Part shown: positions 27,302 to 37,198 of the stretch, piece by piece
How positions within the stretch are numbered: position 1 is the first letter of the stretch
How the letters are laid out: the number at the start of each line of letters is the position of its first letter
Assembly: GCA_937899645.1 (NCBI GenBank)
Contig: CALCCD010000059.1
Span: forward strand, 1-61,562
From: an uncultured cyanobacterium
GTDB taxonomy: Bacteria > Cyanobacteriota > Cyanobacteriia > Cyanobacteriales > Geitlerinemataceae
Length of the DNA: 61,562 bases
Direction: 5' to 3'
Notes under the pieces: model-generated
What the model was told of the DNA's origin: nothing
The model's database searches: none
What the model saw: only the letters and a program-made list of their open reading frames with translations
Position numbers and translations under genes: made by a program

Positions 27302-27353
27302 AACAACGCAAAGGAAAGCTCGAGCGTACGCTCGAGCTTTCCTTTGCGTTGTT
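27302..27353. terminator. Perfect 52-bp palindrome between convergent genes
   Basis: Two 26-base arms (AACAACGCAAAGGAAAGCTC... and its exact complement) meet with no spacer, between the PEP-CTERM gene and the convergent DUF790 gene. It touches the last base of the DUF790 stop codon. It probably acts as a two-way terminator or RNA-end stem, although long T-runs are absent on both sides. Confidence 0.7.
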
Positions 27354-28600
27354 CAAGGCTCTACGGTAGCGACACGCTCGATCGCCTCCAGTACTGCCTT
27401 AGGTTGCAATTTCCCTTTAAACCAAACGATCGGCACCGGCAAATCGCCAATCTTCACGCCCGCCTTCTCCAGATTCAGCCGTTCCGACACCGCCAGCACA
27501 AAGCTCACCGCCAACCCGCCCGCGTCGATCTTGCGCGCCTGGGCGAATTTTTTACGTAAATACTCCGGTCGCCAGTAGCCGACGATTTCCACCAACACGC
27601 GGCGACCGTCGGGGTGGACGAGGCGAAAGTCCGGGATCGCCACGCTGCCGGGAATCGGAACGAGATCGACTTCACGCTCGAGCTGCCAGGGCGTGTCTAG
27701 CTTCGCCCAGCGCTTCGCGAATGATTCTTCGAGCATGCTGTCGAACTCTTTCCCGGGCGGATAGTGGGACACCAGGCCGCAGTCGGAGTCGAGGCTGTAG
27801 CGGCCTTGTTTCCAGTTTCCGGAGTCACGATCGCGGTTGTGCAGCGTTGCGGTCAGGTTCCAGCGGCTGACGTGGAGCAGCGCCGGGACGAGCTTGGCGA
27901 TCGAGAGGCCGTAGCGGGTGCTGGGTTTGAAGAGGCTAGTGGGGCCGTCGATCGTCACGGTGAAGCCGTGGTCGGCGTCGCCCTCGATGTAGCACATCAG
28001 GCCGAACAGCTTCAGGTAGCGAAACAGCAGCTTGTACTGCCCCGGCACGTTGCGATAGGCGTTGATGACGATGTCGCTGGCGCGGTAAAAGATGCCCTGG
28101 ACTTGCGAGAGGTTGTAGAAATTCAGCAGCGTTTCCGGCTCTGGCGCGTCGAACTCGGTCAGGCGGCGATTTTCTTGGAGGTCGGCGTAGAGACCGTCGC
28201 GGACGAGTTCGGGGCGAATTTCGCGATCGAGGTCGCGCGAGAGTTCCATCGCCACGCGATCGAGGGTTTTGGCGGCGCGATCGGGGTGGGGGACGCTCTG
28301 GGCTGCGAGGGCGAAGACGCGGCGGCGCAAGTCTTCCGGCGGCAGGGGGCTGACGATCTCGATCGTCGAATATTTGCTCTTGAGCAGGTGGGCGAAGCCG
28401 CGCCGGACGCGATAGTCGGGGAAGTCGCCCTCGAAGTCGGCCAGCTTGCGGCTTAGCTCGCCCTGGGTTTCGCCGATCGCGCTCTTGAAAATGGCGATCG
28501 CTTCGCTGGCTAGTTCCAGATTTGTGGTGTCGATCGGCAGGCGCTTCGGGGTCAGTTCTTCGCCGCGTTTGCGGTGTTCGAGCAGTTCTGTTGGTAGCAT
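27353..28600 (-). CDS. DUF790 protein, Bax1-like nuclease
   Basis: The 415 residues match the DUF790 family, whose archaeal member Bax1 is a structure-specific nuclease that partners the XPB helicase in repair. The N-terminal start MLPTELL is typical. The C-terminal nuclease region shows VAIPDFRLVHPDGRRVLVEI then GYWRPEYLRKK, the PD-(D/E)xK-like core with Asp in PDF and Glu in VEI. No XPB-like helicase gene is present in this window, so the partner, if any, lies elsewhere. Role in DNA repair is from the family. The stop codon overlaps the 52-bp palindrome. Confidence 0.87.
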   Translation of the reverse strand: MLPTELLEHRKRGEELTPKRLPIDTTNLELASEAIAIFKSAIGETQGELSRKLADFEGDFPDYRVRRGFAHLLKSKYSTIEIVSPLPPEDLRRRVFALAAQSVPHPDRAAKTLDRVAMELSRDLDREIRPELVRDGLYADLQENRRLTEFDAPEPETLLNFYNLSQVQGIFYRASDIVINAYRNVPGQYKLLFRYLKLFGLMCYIEGDADHGFTVTIDGPTSLFKPSTRYGLSIAKLVPALLHVSRWNLTATLHNRDRDSGNWKQGRYSLDSDCGLVSHYPPGKEFDSMLEESFAKRWAKLDTPWQLEREVDLVPIPGSVAIPDFRLVHPDGRRVLVEIVGYWRPEYLRKKFAQARKIDAGGLAVSFVLAVSERLNLEKAGVKIGDLPVPIVWFKGKLQPKAVLEAIERVATVEP

Positions 28601-28665
28601 GGGCGCACTTCACCGGACAGCTTTTACCGTAGCTTTCTTTGACCCTGCGCTTGCCTGCTTTTGCC

Positions 28666-29322
28666 ATGATTGCCCCGCTCAGCCCGAACTCGCGATGTTT
28701 GAAAGCCCTGGTGCGGCGCGGCGCGATCGCGGCCTTGCTGGGCGGGATCGTGGCGACCCCCGCGATCGCCGAGGTCGATCGCCCGGAGGCAAACGCACAA
28801 ATCGCCCAACTGTTGCCGCTGGAATCTCCCAACCGCTTCGATCGCCCGACGCTGATGCGCGAAGCCAATCGCCTGATGCGCGATGGCCAATACGCCGACG
28901 CTGAAACGATCTTCCGGCAGCTGCTCGATCGCAACTCGCGAGACGCCGTCCTGCACTACAAACTCGGGCGATCGTTGGCAGAGCAATATCGCGACGTGGA
29001 AGCCGAAGCTGCCTATCGCGAGGCGATCAAGCTGGAAGATCGCTACGTTCTGGCGCTACACGGCCTCGGCGAGCTGCTCTCGAGACAAAGCCGCTGGCTC
29101 GAGGCGATAGTGATGTTCGAGCGTGCGGTGGACATCGAAGGCAACTACACCGACGCCCAACTCGGCCTGGGGCAAGCGCTCTGGCAGCTCGGGCGCGATC
29201 GCGAAGCCCTAGACGTGTTAGAAACTGCCCTCGAGCAGCTCGTCGCCGACGAAGAACTCTGGCAGGCGATCGCCGTCGCGCAACTCATGCAAAAGATCGA
29301 GCGCACTCAGGATCTCGTCTAG
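28666..29322 (+). CDS. Exported TPR-repeat protein
   Basis: 218 residues from the ATG at 28666, preferred over an upstream TTG. A signal peptide (LVRRGAIAALLGGIVATPAIA) is followed by four or so tetratricopeptide repeats, for example ANRLMRDGQYADAETIFRQL, VLHYKLGRSLAEQYRDVEAE and AQLGLGQALWQLGRDREALD. Likely a periplasmic or lumenal scaffold for protein complexes; no partner is evident. Divergent from the DUF790 gene with 65 bases between the starts. Confidence 0.88.
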   Translation: MIAPLSPNSRCLKALVRRGAIAALLGGIVATPAIAEVDRPEANAQIAQLLPLESPNRFDRPTLMREANRLMRDGQYADAETIFRQLLDRNSRDAVLHYKLGRSLAEQYRDVEAEAAYREAIKLEDRYVLALHGLGELLSRQSRWLEAIVMFERAVDIEGNYTDAQLGLGQALWQLGRDREALDVLETALEQLVADEELWQAIAVAQLMQKIERTQDLV

Positions 29323-29357
29323 CGCGCGCTTGAAGGGCGAGGGTCAACCGGGCGGGC

Positions 29358-32300
29358 TTAACGGCGGCGCGACGGGAACAGCGCGAAGCGCGACAGGTTG
29401 AGCTGCGGCCAGTTCACCTGGGGCGCTTCCTCGGCGGCCTCGGAGGCATTGGGCTCCTCAACACCATCGCAAATGGCGCGCTCTTCGTCTTCGAGATGGG
29501 TGCTGCTTTGCAGGTAGTCTTGCGCCCAGCTACAGCCGTAGTAGAGCAGCGCGCTCGCACCCATGATTTCGTCGATCGGCGTGACGATCACGTTCGAGTC
29601 ATTACCGCCCGACACCACATGGTTACCGTCAGCGCTGAAAGCCACGGCCATCACCGCGCCGCTGTGGCCGCTGAGGGTGGTGAGCAGATTGCCCTCCAGA
29701 TCCCAGAGGTTGGCCTTGCCGTCGGTACTGCTCGTGACCACGCGCTGACTGTTGGCGCTGAAGGCCACCGAAGTCACCAAGCCTTCATGCGCTTCGAGGC
29801 TGGCGACTTCGTTCCCTTCACTGTCCCAGAGCTTAGCCGTACCGTCGCCGCTGGCGGTGGCGATGTACTTGCCGTCAGGGCTGTAGGCAACCCCGAGCAG
29901 GGCGGCTTTGTGTCCTGCCAGGGTCAGCAGTCGTTCGCCGTCCGTATTCCAGACGATCGCCGTGGTGTCATCGCTGGCGGACACGAAGCGATCGCTACTC
30001 GGGTCGGCGGCGATCGCCGGGATTTCATCCAGGTGTCCCGTCAGAAACTGGAGGTTCTCGCCGGTTTCCGCGTCCCAAATGCCGACGGTCTCGTCGTCGC
30101 TGGCAGAAACGACGTACTTGCCATCGCCACTGAACGCCACGCTGTTGACTTTGTCTTGGTGGCCTTCGAGCACCTTTAGCTCCTCGCCGGTATCCGCCGA
30201 CCAGAGGCGAATCGTGCTGTCTTTGGCCGCCGAGGCGATCGTCAGGCTATCGGGGCTATAGGCAACGCCGTACACCTCAGCCGTGTGGCCGCTCAGCGTC
30301 GTTTTCAGAAGACCTTCCGGCGACCAGATGCGCACGGTATTGTCCCAGCTTCCGCTGGCGAAGTGTGCGCCGTCGGGGGCGTAGGCGAGGCTGCGAATGC
30401 GGTTGCCGTGCTCGGTGAGCACCGTCAGCAGTTCGGTGTCGCGCTGCCAGAGGCGAACGGTGGTATCGCGGCTCGAGGATGCGACGAGCGTGCCGCCGTT
30501 TCGCTGGAAGGAGATGCCGGTAACATCGCCTTCGTGGCCGACCCACGCGCCGAGCAGCTTGCCGTCGCCCGACCAGATTTTGACGACGCCGTCGAGGCTA
30601 CCCGAGGCGATCGTGCCGTCATCGGGTGAGAACGACAGACCCGTGACGCCCGCTTCGTGCGCTTCCCAGCGTCCTTCTTCTTCACCGTCGTAGCTCCACA
30701 GGGCGATTTCGCCATTGCGGCTCGACGAGGCGATCGTCTTCGACTCGGAATCGACCGAGACGCCCCAGACATTGCTGTCGTGGGCTTCGATGTTCTGAGT
30801 CTCTTCGCCCGCCTCGACGTCCCAAATGCGAACGCTGCGATCGTCACTGCCAGAAACGAGCAGCTTATTATCAATAAACGCGAGGTCGTTGACGGTTTCT
30901 CCGTGGCCTTCTAGGGTCGCTTTCTCCTCACCGGAGGCCACATCCCACACCTTAATCGTGTTGTCCGTACTGCCCGAGGCTAGCGTCTCGCCGTCGCGGG
31001 TGAAAGCCAAGCTGCGAACGCGACCGTTGTGACCTTTGAGTACGGCCAGCTCTTTCATGGTTTCCACGTCCCACAAGCGGACGGTGCGATCGATGCTCGA
31101 CGAGGCGATCGTCTTGCCATCCGGGCTGAATGACACGCTCCAGACCCGCGCCGTGTGGCCTTCGAGCGAGCCGACTTCCGTGCCGTCCGGCTTCCAGAGC
31201 TTGATGGTGCGATCGCCACTGGCCGACGCAAGCAGCTCGCCGCTGGGCGCGAACGATACGTCATTGACCCGCGCCTTGTGGCCTTCCAGGCGATTGGCTT
31301 CGCGCACGCCGTAGACCGCCTGCCGCAAGACCCGCTCGGCGTTGTTCGTCAGAGATTCCGGCGGGTTGGCGATATTGTTGACGGCCTGCTGCGCCTGAAT
31401 CGCCACCACGAGGGCATCGAGGCGCTGATCGAGGGCAAAGACGGCGCTGGAAGATTTCGTCAGGGCGTTGACGCCGCTGCGGAGGGCGGCTTGGCGCTGT
31501 TCGATCGCCGCTTGGCGCTGGATGAAGGCCGCAACGCCGAGACCGACGGCAACGACGAGCGCACCGCTGACCGCGCCGAGGAACACTTTTTGCTTGCGCG
31601 CCAGCTCTTCGGCGGCTTTGACTTTGTCTTGTTCGAGACGCAGGATGCGCTCCTGGCGCTCGCGTTCGGCGCGTTCGGCAGCCTCGATCGCGTCCTTACT
31701 CGCCCCGACAAAGCCGTGCTGCAAGTCGGTGACGGGCGGATTTTTGCCGTACTCGTCGGCTTCATCTTTCCAGGCTTCGGCGATCGCGAACTCCGAGCCA
31801 CGCAGCAACAGGTCGCCGGGACGGCCTTTGGTGTCCCATTCGATCGAGCGTTGCAGCCATTTCGTGTGGCTCTGGACGTGCTCGCGATCGATGTCTAGCG
31901 TGCGCACCAGTTCGTTGAAATCTATGAAGAAGTCGTCGCCGTCGGAGAAGTCGATCGTCGGTAGCGATCGCACGTCTGCGTCGATGTCGCCCCGATCGAC
32001 CTCGCGGTGCAGCAGCGGAACGATCCGCTTCGTCAAAGACTGAGCGTAGGCCAGCTCCGCATCGACATCTTCGTTCCCGATCGACGCGGGCGATATCACG
32101 TAAATAAAGTTGTCGGCCTGAGCCACGCCTTCGCGCATCTCCGCGTCAGCATCACCGGTTGCCGAGAGCGACTCCTGATCGAACCAGGTAACTTTACCCT
32201 GAGACTGGAGTGCGTCGTTGAGCTTGCGGGCGAAATCGCCGTCAGCACGGGCATAGGACAGGAACACGTCGATCGACGGATCGGGCGGCTGATTTTTGCT

Positions 32301-33584
32301 TTCCTCGATCAGCTTCTCGTGAATCTCCAGCGGCTTCGAGGTCGGACGCGACTTCCCGGCCTTCAGCCAAGACTCGGCATTTTCGAGCATGTAGCCACGC
32401 AGCAACAGCCCGTTATTGAAGTTCTGGGTTTCCCACTTCAGCGCCCGCACCAGCAGGTTTTTGTGCTGCTCGAAGTAGGCCGACTCCTCCTTCATTTGCT
32501 TGAGTACCGAGCCGATGCCCTTGTCGTAATCCTTCTGCGTCTCGCAGCTATCGAGCTTGACGAATTGTCGCGTACGCAGGCTTTCGGGCAGGTCGGCGGT
32601 GGGCGTTGGCGCAACCTTAATCGTAATGATGCGCTTCTTAAGCGAGAGGGCGTACTCGAGCTGCTTCGCGCACTGCTCGGAGGCCACAGACTCGGGCGAG
32701 ATCAAGTAAATGAAGTTGGTGGCCTGCTCGATGCCGCGATCGATCGCCTTTGCCAAATCGCCGCCCGAGCCCGCACTGCCCTTTGCCCAGAGCGTAATGC
32801 CATCGCGCATCAGTGCCGCTCGCAGGCGATCGGAATCTTTCTTGTTACGCGACGAAGTACAGATGAACACGTCGCTGAGCAGATTGTTGGCGTTCTTGAT
32901 GCTCTCGCAAATGTACTCACAGTGAAGCAGCGTCGGTTCGCAGGGAGCTTGCTTTTTGCCCGTGAAATGTGTCGTCAGCCACGCGATCGCCTCAGTGCGA
33001 TCGTCTCCGGCCAGGAGATAGCGCGACTGGCGCTGGTTGCGATCCCAGGCCAGCGCTCGATCGAGCAAAATCGTATGCTGTTTGACGTACTGCTCGTGGC
33101 GGCGCAGCAGCTCTACCAATCCTTTAAACGACGCCTCGAAATCGTCGAGGCCCTCGCGGAAATACACCCAGTTAATCTTGCCGATCTCTGGATGCATGTT
33201 CGGAAAACTGGAGTGCTTTCCGGCCTCCTTGTAAGTTTCCCATTGAGCGTCCGTCCCGCTAGGGTTGCGGCTTTGCCAGGTTTCGCGCGAGACCTCCTCG
33301 ACGTGGAGCAGCGGGATGATACGTTTCTTACGCTTCAGCGCCAGGACGATTTCCTTCAGGCAATAGGGCGAGTTGATCGAGTGGGGCGCGATTAAAAATA
33401 GGAAGTTGTCGGCCTTGTCAATGCCGTCATCGATTTGGTTCTGAAAGTCAACACCAAGGGGAATATCGTTCTGGTCGAACCAGATATTGAGGCCGACTTC
33501 GCGTAGACGCTGATGGAGTTTGGCCGCAAAAGATTTGCTGTCCGCACGACCGTAGGAAATGAAAGCGTTCCAAAATTCACTCAT
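29358..33584 (-). CDS. Triple-TIR, single membrane helix, 14 x WD40 protein
   Basis: A 1,408-residue protein. Three TIR domains begin at about residues 5, 238 and 440, each followed by a helical linker with an LLxRALxW core and a LLxRG...AxxWL end. A coiled coil (about 632-667) leads to one membrane helix (FLGAVSGALVVAVGLGVAAF). From about 765 there are 14 WD40 repeats, enough for two seven-bladed propellers. Bacterial TIR domains often cleave NAD+ using a conserved Glu. It is present in TIR1 (SPYCLKEI) and TIR3 (DVDAELAYA) but is Gln in TIR2 (QCAKQLEYA). The ATG at 33584 is preferred to a GTG three codons upstream. Role could be immunity or signalling; no partner gene is adjacent. Confidence 0.9.
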   Translation of the reverse strand: MSEFWNAFISYGRADSKSFAAKLHQRLREVGLNIWFDQNDIPLGVDFQNQIDDGIDKADNFLFLIAPHSINSPYCLKEIVLALKRKKRIIPLLHVEEVSRETWQSRNPSGTDAQWETYKEAGKHSSFPNMHPEIGKINWVYFREGLDDFEASFKGLVELLRRHEQYVKQHTILLDRALAWDRNQRQSRYLLAGDDRTEAIAWLTTHFTGKKQAPCEPTLLHCEYICESIKNANNLLSDVFICTSSRNKKDSDRLRAALMRDGITLWAKGSAGSGGDLAKAIDRGIEQATNFIYLISPESVASEQCAKQLEYALSLKKRIITIKVAPTPTADLPESLRTRQFVKLDSCETQKDYDKGIGSVLKQMKEESAYFEQHKNLLVRALKWETQNFNNGLLLRGYMLENAESWLKAGKSRPTSKPLEIHEKLIEESKNQPPDPSIDVFLSYARADGDFARKLNDALQSQGKVTWFDQESLSATGDADAEMREGVAQADNFIYVISPASIGNEDVDAELAYAQSLTKRIVPLLHREVDRGDIDADVRSLPTIDFSDGDDFFIDFNELVRTLDIDREHVQSHTKWLQRSIEWDTKGRPGDLLLRGSEFAIAEAWKDEADEYGKNPPVTDLQHGFVGASKDAIEAAERAERERQERILRLEQDKVKAAEELARKQKVFLGAVSGALVVAVGLGVAAFIQRQAAIEQRQAALRSGVNALTKSSSAVFALDQRLDALVVAIQAQQAVNNIANPPESLTNNAERVLRQAVYGVREANRLEGHKARVNDVSFAPSGELLASASGDRTIKLWKPDGTEVGSLEGHTARVWSVSFSPDGKTIASSSIDRTVRLWDVETMKELAVLKGHNGRVRSLAFTRDGETLASGSTDNTIKVWDVASGEEKATLEGHGETVNDLAFIDNKLLVSGSDDRSVRIWDVEAGEETQNIEAHDSNVWGVSVDSESKTIASSSRNGEIALWSYDGEEEGRWEAHEAGVTGLSFSPDDGTIASGSLDGVVKIWSGDGKLLGAWVGHEGDVTGISFQRNGGTLVASSSRDTTVRLWQRDTELLTVLTEHGNRIRSLAYAPDGAHFASGSWDNTVRIWSPEGLLKTTLSGHTAEVYGVAYSPDSLTIASAAKDSTIRLWSADTGEELKVLEGHQDKVNSVAFSGDGKYVVSASDDETVGIWDAETGENLQFLTGHLDEIPAIAADPSSDRFVSASDDTTAIVWNTDGERLLTLAGHKAALLGVAYSPDGKYIATASGDGTAKLWDSEGNEVASLEAHEGLVTSVAFSANSQRVVTSSTDGKANLWDLEGNLLTTLSGHSGAVMAVAFSADGNHVVSGGNDSNVIVTPIDEIMGASALLYYGCSWAQDYLQSSTHLEDEERAICDGVEEPNASEAAEEAPQVNWPQLNLSRFALFPSRRR

Positions 33585-34046
33585 GGCGCACACCGCTGGC
33601 TTGGTAGGGAAGTGGAGATGAAATAGGAGAGCTTGCCGATTGCAATTCGGACGCGAGTCGAACGCAAGCGGGCGAGCAGTAGTCGGGCGCTGCTGCTTGG
33701 AGCGTCTCGGACAAGACCGCAGGATGGGCGGAGGCTTTCATCAAATTACATTGGAAACCTTTGCCCAGCTTCCCAGCAAAAGGCTCAACCCCTCGCCTGG
33801 ATTTTTGGTCGGGTGCTCGATAGCTCGCTCCGTTAGAAGCTTTGCGTCATCTGATATCAGTGGATGACACGGTCTAGCGCAAACCTGCGTATTCTCAATT
33901 AACCCTCACGCGGGCACGGCAATGCGCGGCCTTGCGGTATTCGTCCAGATCTTAGGCGTTTGTCCGGGGTTTTGGGAATCGAATATTCACCCAGATCGAG
34001 GAACTCCGGTGCTGCGTCTCACGCCGGTGTCGTTGCCTTTCGGATT
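33585..34046. other. 462-base intergenic region upstream of the TIR-WD40 gene
   Basis: This must hold the promoter of the minus-strand TIR-WD40 gene and the 3' end of lgt. I see no gene, array or clear terminator. An AT-rich patch lies near 33895-33903. Confidence 0.4.
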
Positions 34047-34937
34047 CTAGCTCGATCGCGAGCGTCGGGATGCTGTCGTATCGTTTGCGGTGTCGGGCAG
34101 CGATCGCTTCAGGGCGTACATCCAGAACAGGCCGAGCGCGGCGATCGAGATCCCGATGAGGCTGACGACCTGGGCGATCCGCAGCGGCCCGAGCATCAGG
34201 CTGTCCATCCGCAACGCCTCGATCCAGAAGCGACCCAGGCTGTACGAGCCGAAGTACACCAGGAAAATCGTCCCCGGCGCGATCGCGATCGCGCCCCGCA
34301 CGCCGCGCCGAAACAGCCACAAAATCAGCGCAAACACGGCGATATTCCACAGCGACTCGTAGAGAAACGTCGGGTGGAAATATTCAAAGCTGGTGTAGCC
34401 CAGCGGTCGCGAAGCTGCCGGAATATAGAGCTTCCAGGGTAAGTCGGTCGGCGCGCCGAATGCCTCGGAGTTAAAGAAATTACCCCAACGCCCGATCGCC
34501 TGACCCAAAATCAGCGACGGCGCGACCACGTCCAGCAGCCCCCAGACCGAAAGCCGCAACTTGCGCGCGAAAATCACCGCCACGATCGTACCGCCGAGAA
34601 TCGCGCCGTGGATGGCGATCCCACCCCGCCAGATTTGCAGCGCTCGCACCCAGTCTCCCGCATAGGACTGCCACTCGAAGGCCACGTAATAGATCCGCGC
34701 GCCGACGATCGAGCCGACGATGCCCCACAACGCAAAGTCACCAACCGCCTCGGGGTCGAGCTGGCGATACGGCGCTAGATACTGCGACAAGTTAATGCCG
34801 ATCAGCACGGCCATCGCAATTAGCAGACCGTACCAGCGAATCGCCAGCGGGCCGATATCGAGCAAGATCGGGCCGGGAGAGGCAAACTCAGCCAGGAGCG
34901 GCAGGCCGAAGGGGAGCGAAAAAAAAGCGGCGAGCAT
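34047..34937 (-). CDS. lgt: Prolipoprotein diacylglyceryl transferase
   Basis: Transfers a diacylglyceryl group from phosphatidylglycerol to the cysteine of prolipoproteins, the first step of lipoprotein maturation at the membrane. Seven membrane helices are visible. [15 protein letters not shown] opens the core, the family signature reads [13 protein letters not shown], and [11 protein letters not shown] and [13 protein letters not shown] are further conserved blocks. The frame extends 19 codons upstream, but the ATG at 34937 gives the usual N-terminus and 296 residues. The last residues are basic and variable. Confidence 0.95.
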   Translation of the reverse strand: MLAAFFSLPFGLPLLAEFASPGPILLDIGPLAIRWYGLLIAMAVLIGINLSQYLAPYRQLDPEAVGDFALWGIVGSIVGARIYYVAFEWQSYAGDWVRALQIWRGGIAIHGAILGGTIVAVIFARKLRLSVWGLLDVVAPSLILGQAIGRWGNFFNSEAFGAPTDLPWKLYIPAASRPLGYTSFEYFHPTFLYESLWNIAVFALILWLFRRGVRGAIAIAPGTIFLVYFGSYSLGRFWIEALRMDSLMLGPLRIAQVVSLIGISIAALGLFWMYALKRSLPDTANDTTASRRSRSS

Positions 34938-35023
34938 AAATGGCGACAGGGTCGGTGAAAGGTCGGTAACTGAGAAGCCAAACGTTACGCCCATCAGTAT
35001 ATCGATCGCCCGATCGCTCGGAC

Positions 35024-35067
35024 TGCGCCCGGCCCGCGCCCGGCCCGCGCCCGAACCGCGTCCTAAG
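35024..35067. repeat. Four 11-bp tandem repeats between lgt and the hybrid kinase gene
   Basis: Units starting at 35024, 35035, 35046 and 35057 follow CGCGCCCGGCC; the fourth is diverged. The last unit overlaps the stop codon of the hybrid kinase gene (35063). Another case of the 11-bp period seen elsewhere in the window. Confidence 0.72.
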
Positions 35068-37198
35068 ATTCGCGAGCCGACGCCGCAGGCAAATAGCGCT
35101 CGAGCAGAGCTGCCAGTCGCCGACTGTCGATCGGCTTGCTGATATAGTCCTGCATCCCCGCCGCCAGGCAGCGCTCGCGATCGCCGCGCATCGTCAGCGC
35201 CGTCATCGCCACGATCGGCAGATCCACCCAGCGTGGGTCGTCGCGCAACACCTGCGTTAACTCCAAGCCGTTCGGCCCCGGCAAATCGACATCCATCAAA
35301 ATCAGACCGGGCGCGTGGTGCGCCATCCAGGCCAGAGCATCGCGCCCGCAGGTTTCACGCTGGATGTCGTAGCCCCAGGACTCGAGCACGTCGCACAGGA
35401 ACCGCGCATTTGAGTCGTTGTCCTCGACGATCAAGATCGGCAAGTCGCACTGCACCGCACTGCGCGCCGACACGCTCGCTCTGGTCGGCGCGGCGGCGGC
35501 GACCGCAGACGGACGCGAGTCCGGCAACACGATCGTAAAGCGGCTGCCTTCGCCGAGCCGCGACTCGCAGGTGACGCTGCCGCCGTGAAGGCGCGCGAGC
35601 TGCTGGGTGAGCGCCAACCCGAGACCCGTCCCCTCGTGGGCGCGGCTCAGGGAGTTGTCGAGCTGCTGGAACGGGCGGAACAACAGCTCCATATGCTCTT
35701 CGGCAATACCGACGCCGCGATCCCATACGGCTAAGGCGATCGTCTCGCCCTCCAGGCGCGCGTCGATGCCGATTTTGCTACCGGGCTCGGAGAACTTCAG
35801 CGCGTTCGAGAGCAGGTTGAGCAGCATCTGTCGAAAGCGCAGCTCGTCAACCTCAATCACATCGAGATCGGGATCGACGCTCAGCTTGACGTCGATATCT
35901 TTTTTGCGCGCTTGGCTGCCCACCAGCCCGATCGCGTCCTGACAGATCGCCACTAGCGAGCAAGGCGCGACTTCCAGATCGATGCGACCGGCCTCCACCT
36001 TAGAGAGGTCGAGAATATCTTTAATCAAATTCAGCAGGTGCGTGCCGCTATCTTCGATGCCGCGCACGTAGTCCCGCTGCTTGGGCTTCAGATCGCCGAA
36101 CAGCCCCTGGAGCAGCAACGACGAAAACCCGAGAATCGAAGTCAGCGGCGTGCGCAGCTCGTGGGACATGCTCGCCAAGAAAGCCGACTTATGGCGGCTG
36201 GCCTGCTCCAGCTCCAGATTTTTGGCCGCTAGCTCCGCCTGAATGTTTTTTTGGTCGCTGATATCGCGGCAGGAAATCGAGACCATCGCCGGATTCATGC
36301 CGTCGCCGGGAATCGGGCTGATCGAAATGCTGGCCGGGAAACGCTCGCGGTTGTGGCGCTGGCACACCGCCTCGCCGCTCCAGCCGGGAATGCCGCCCAG
36401 TGCCGCGTGCCAGTCGTGGTGGGCGAGATCGATCAGCGCCTCGATCGGCAGCTCCGTATCGTCCGGGTAAAACAGCGCCGCGTTGCGCCCGACGATCGCC
36501 TCGCGATCGCGACCGAACGTCCGCGACGTCGCCGAATTGGCGTAGACGATCGTTCCGTCCAGCTCGACGATCGCCACGCTATCGTAAGACGACTCGATCG
36601 CCCGCAGGAACATCCGCAACCGCCGTTGAGACTGTTTGCGCTCGGTGATATCGCGCGCGATACCCAACCCGCCGATCGGCTGGCCCTGGCGGTACAACAC
36701 CCGACCGTTCACCTCCATCCAGACCGCCTCGCCGTCGTGCAGCGGCTGGATCGTAAACTCGTAACCCTTCAGCTCGCCCGTTCGCAGCAGTTGCTCGAAG
36801 GCTATCGCCGTCTCTTCCTTAAACTCGGGCGCGACGAAAGACAGGTAGGGACGCTCGAACCATTCGTCCGGCGCGCACTTCAGCAGACTGCGACCGTAAT
36901 CGTTCATAAATGTCAGCCGCCCCTGAAGATCGACGGTGTAAACCATATCGCTCGCGGTCTCCAGATACGCTTGAAACAGAGTCTCCGTAACCTGCGAGTC
37001 GAAATGAAACTCGGCGAATGAAGCCGCCGGGTCGGCAAGGCGGGCGGGCGCGGTGGAATCGCTCGAGATGGGATCGGGCGAAGTGATTTCAGGCGATCGA
37101 GACTCAAAAGAAGCGGTTTCGGACGCAGCGTCGCGATCAGACGGTAACGGAGATTGAGACGGCTGGGCGGGTAAATCGCGATCGAAAGCGGAGGACAT
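35063..37198 (-). CDS. PAS-PAS hybrid sensor histidine kinase with receiver domain
   Basis: A soluble hybrid kinase of about 711 residues. A low-complexity acidic start is followed by PAS1 ([20 protein letters not shown]), PAS2 ([19 protein letters not shown], then a PAC segment), the H-box [20 protein letters not shown], an ATPase with N-box [12 protein letters not shown] and [13 protein letters not shown], and a C-terminal receiver ([15 protein letters not shown], phospho-acceptor Asp in [10 protein letters not shown], conserved Lys in YISKPID). It lacks an Hpt domain, so phosphate probably passes to a separate protein. The ATG at 37198 is preferred to a GTG two codons earlier. No output regulator is adjacent. 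Confidence 0.94.
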   Translation of the reverse strand: MSSAFDRDLPAQPSQSPLPSDRDAASETASFESRSPEITSPDPISSDSTAPARLADPAASFAEFHFDSQVTETLFQAYLETASDMVYTVDLQGRLTFMNDYGRSLLKCAPDEWFERPYLSFVAPEFKEETAIAFEQLLRTGELKGYEFTIQPLHDGEAVWMEVNGRVLYRQGQPIGGLGIARDITERKQSQRRLRMFLRAIESSYDSVAIVELDGTIVYANSATSRTFGRDREAIVGRNAALFYPDDTELPIEALIDLAHHDWHAALGGIPGWSGEAVCQRHNRERFPASISISPIPGDGMNPAMVSISCRDISDQKNIQAELAAKNLELEQASRHKSAFLASMSHELRTPLTSILGFSSLLLQGLFGDLKPKQRDYVRGIEDSGTHLLNLIKDILDLSKVEAGRIDLEVAPCSLVAICQDAIGLVGSQARKKDIDVKLSVDPDLDVIEVDELRFRQMLLNLLSNALKFSEPGSKIGIDARLEGETIALAVWDRGVGIAEEHMELLFRPFQQLDNSLSRAHEGTGLGLALTQQLARLHGGSVTCESRLGEGSRFTIVLPDSRPSAVAAAAPTRASVSARSAVQCDLPILIVEDNDSNARFLCDVLESWGYDIQRETCGRDALAWMAHHAPGLILMDVDLPGPNGLELTQVLRDDPRWVDLPIVAMTALTMRGDRERCLAAGMQDYISKPIDSRRLAALLERYLPAASARES

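Noticed and set aside
32007-33395. 462-residue plus-strand frame opposite the TIR-WD40 gene
   Set aside because: Antisense shadow; the minus-strand protein has clear TIR and WD40 motifs.
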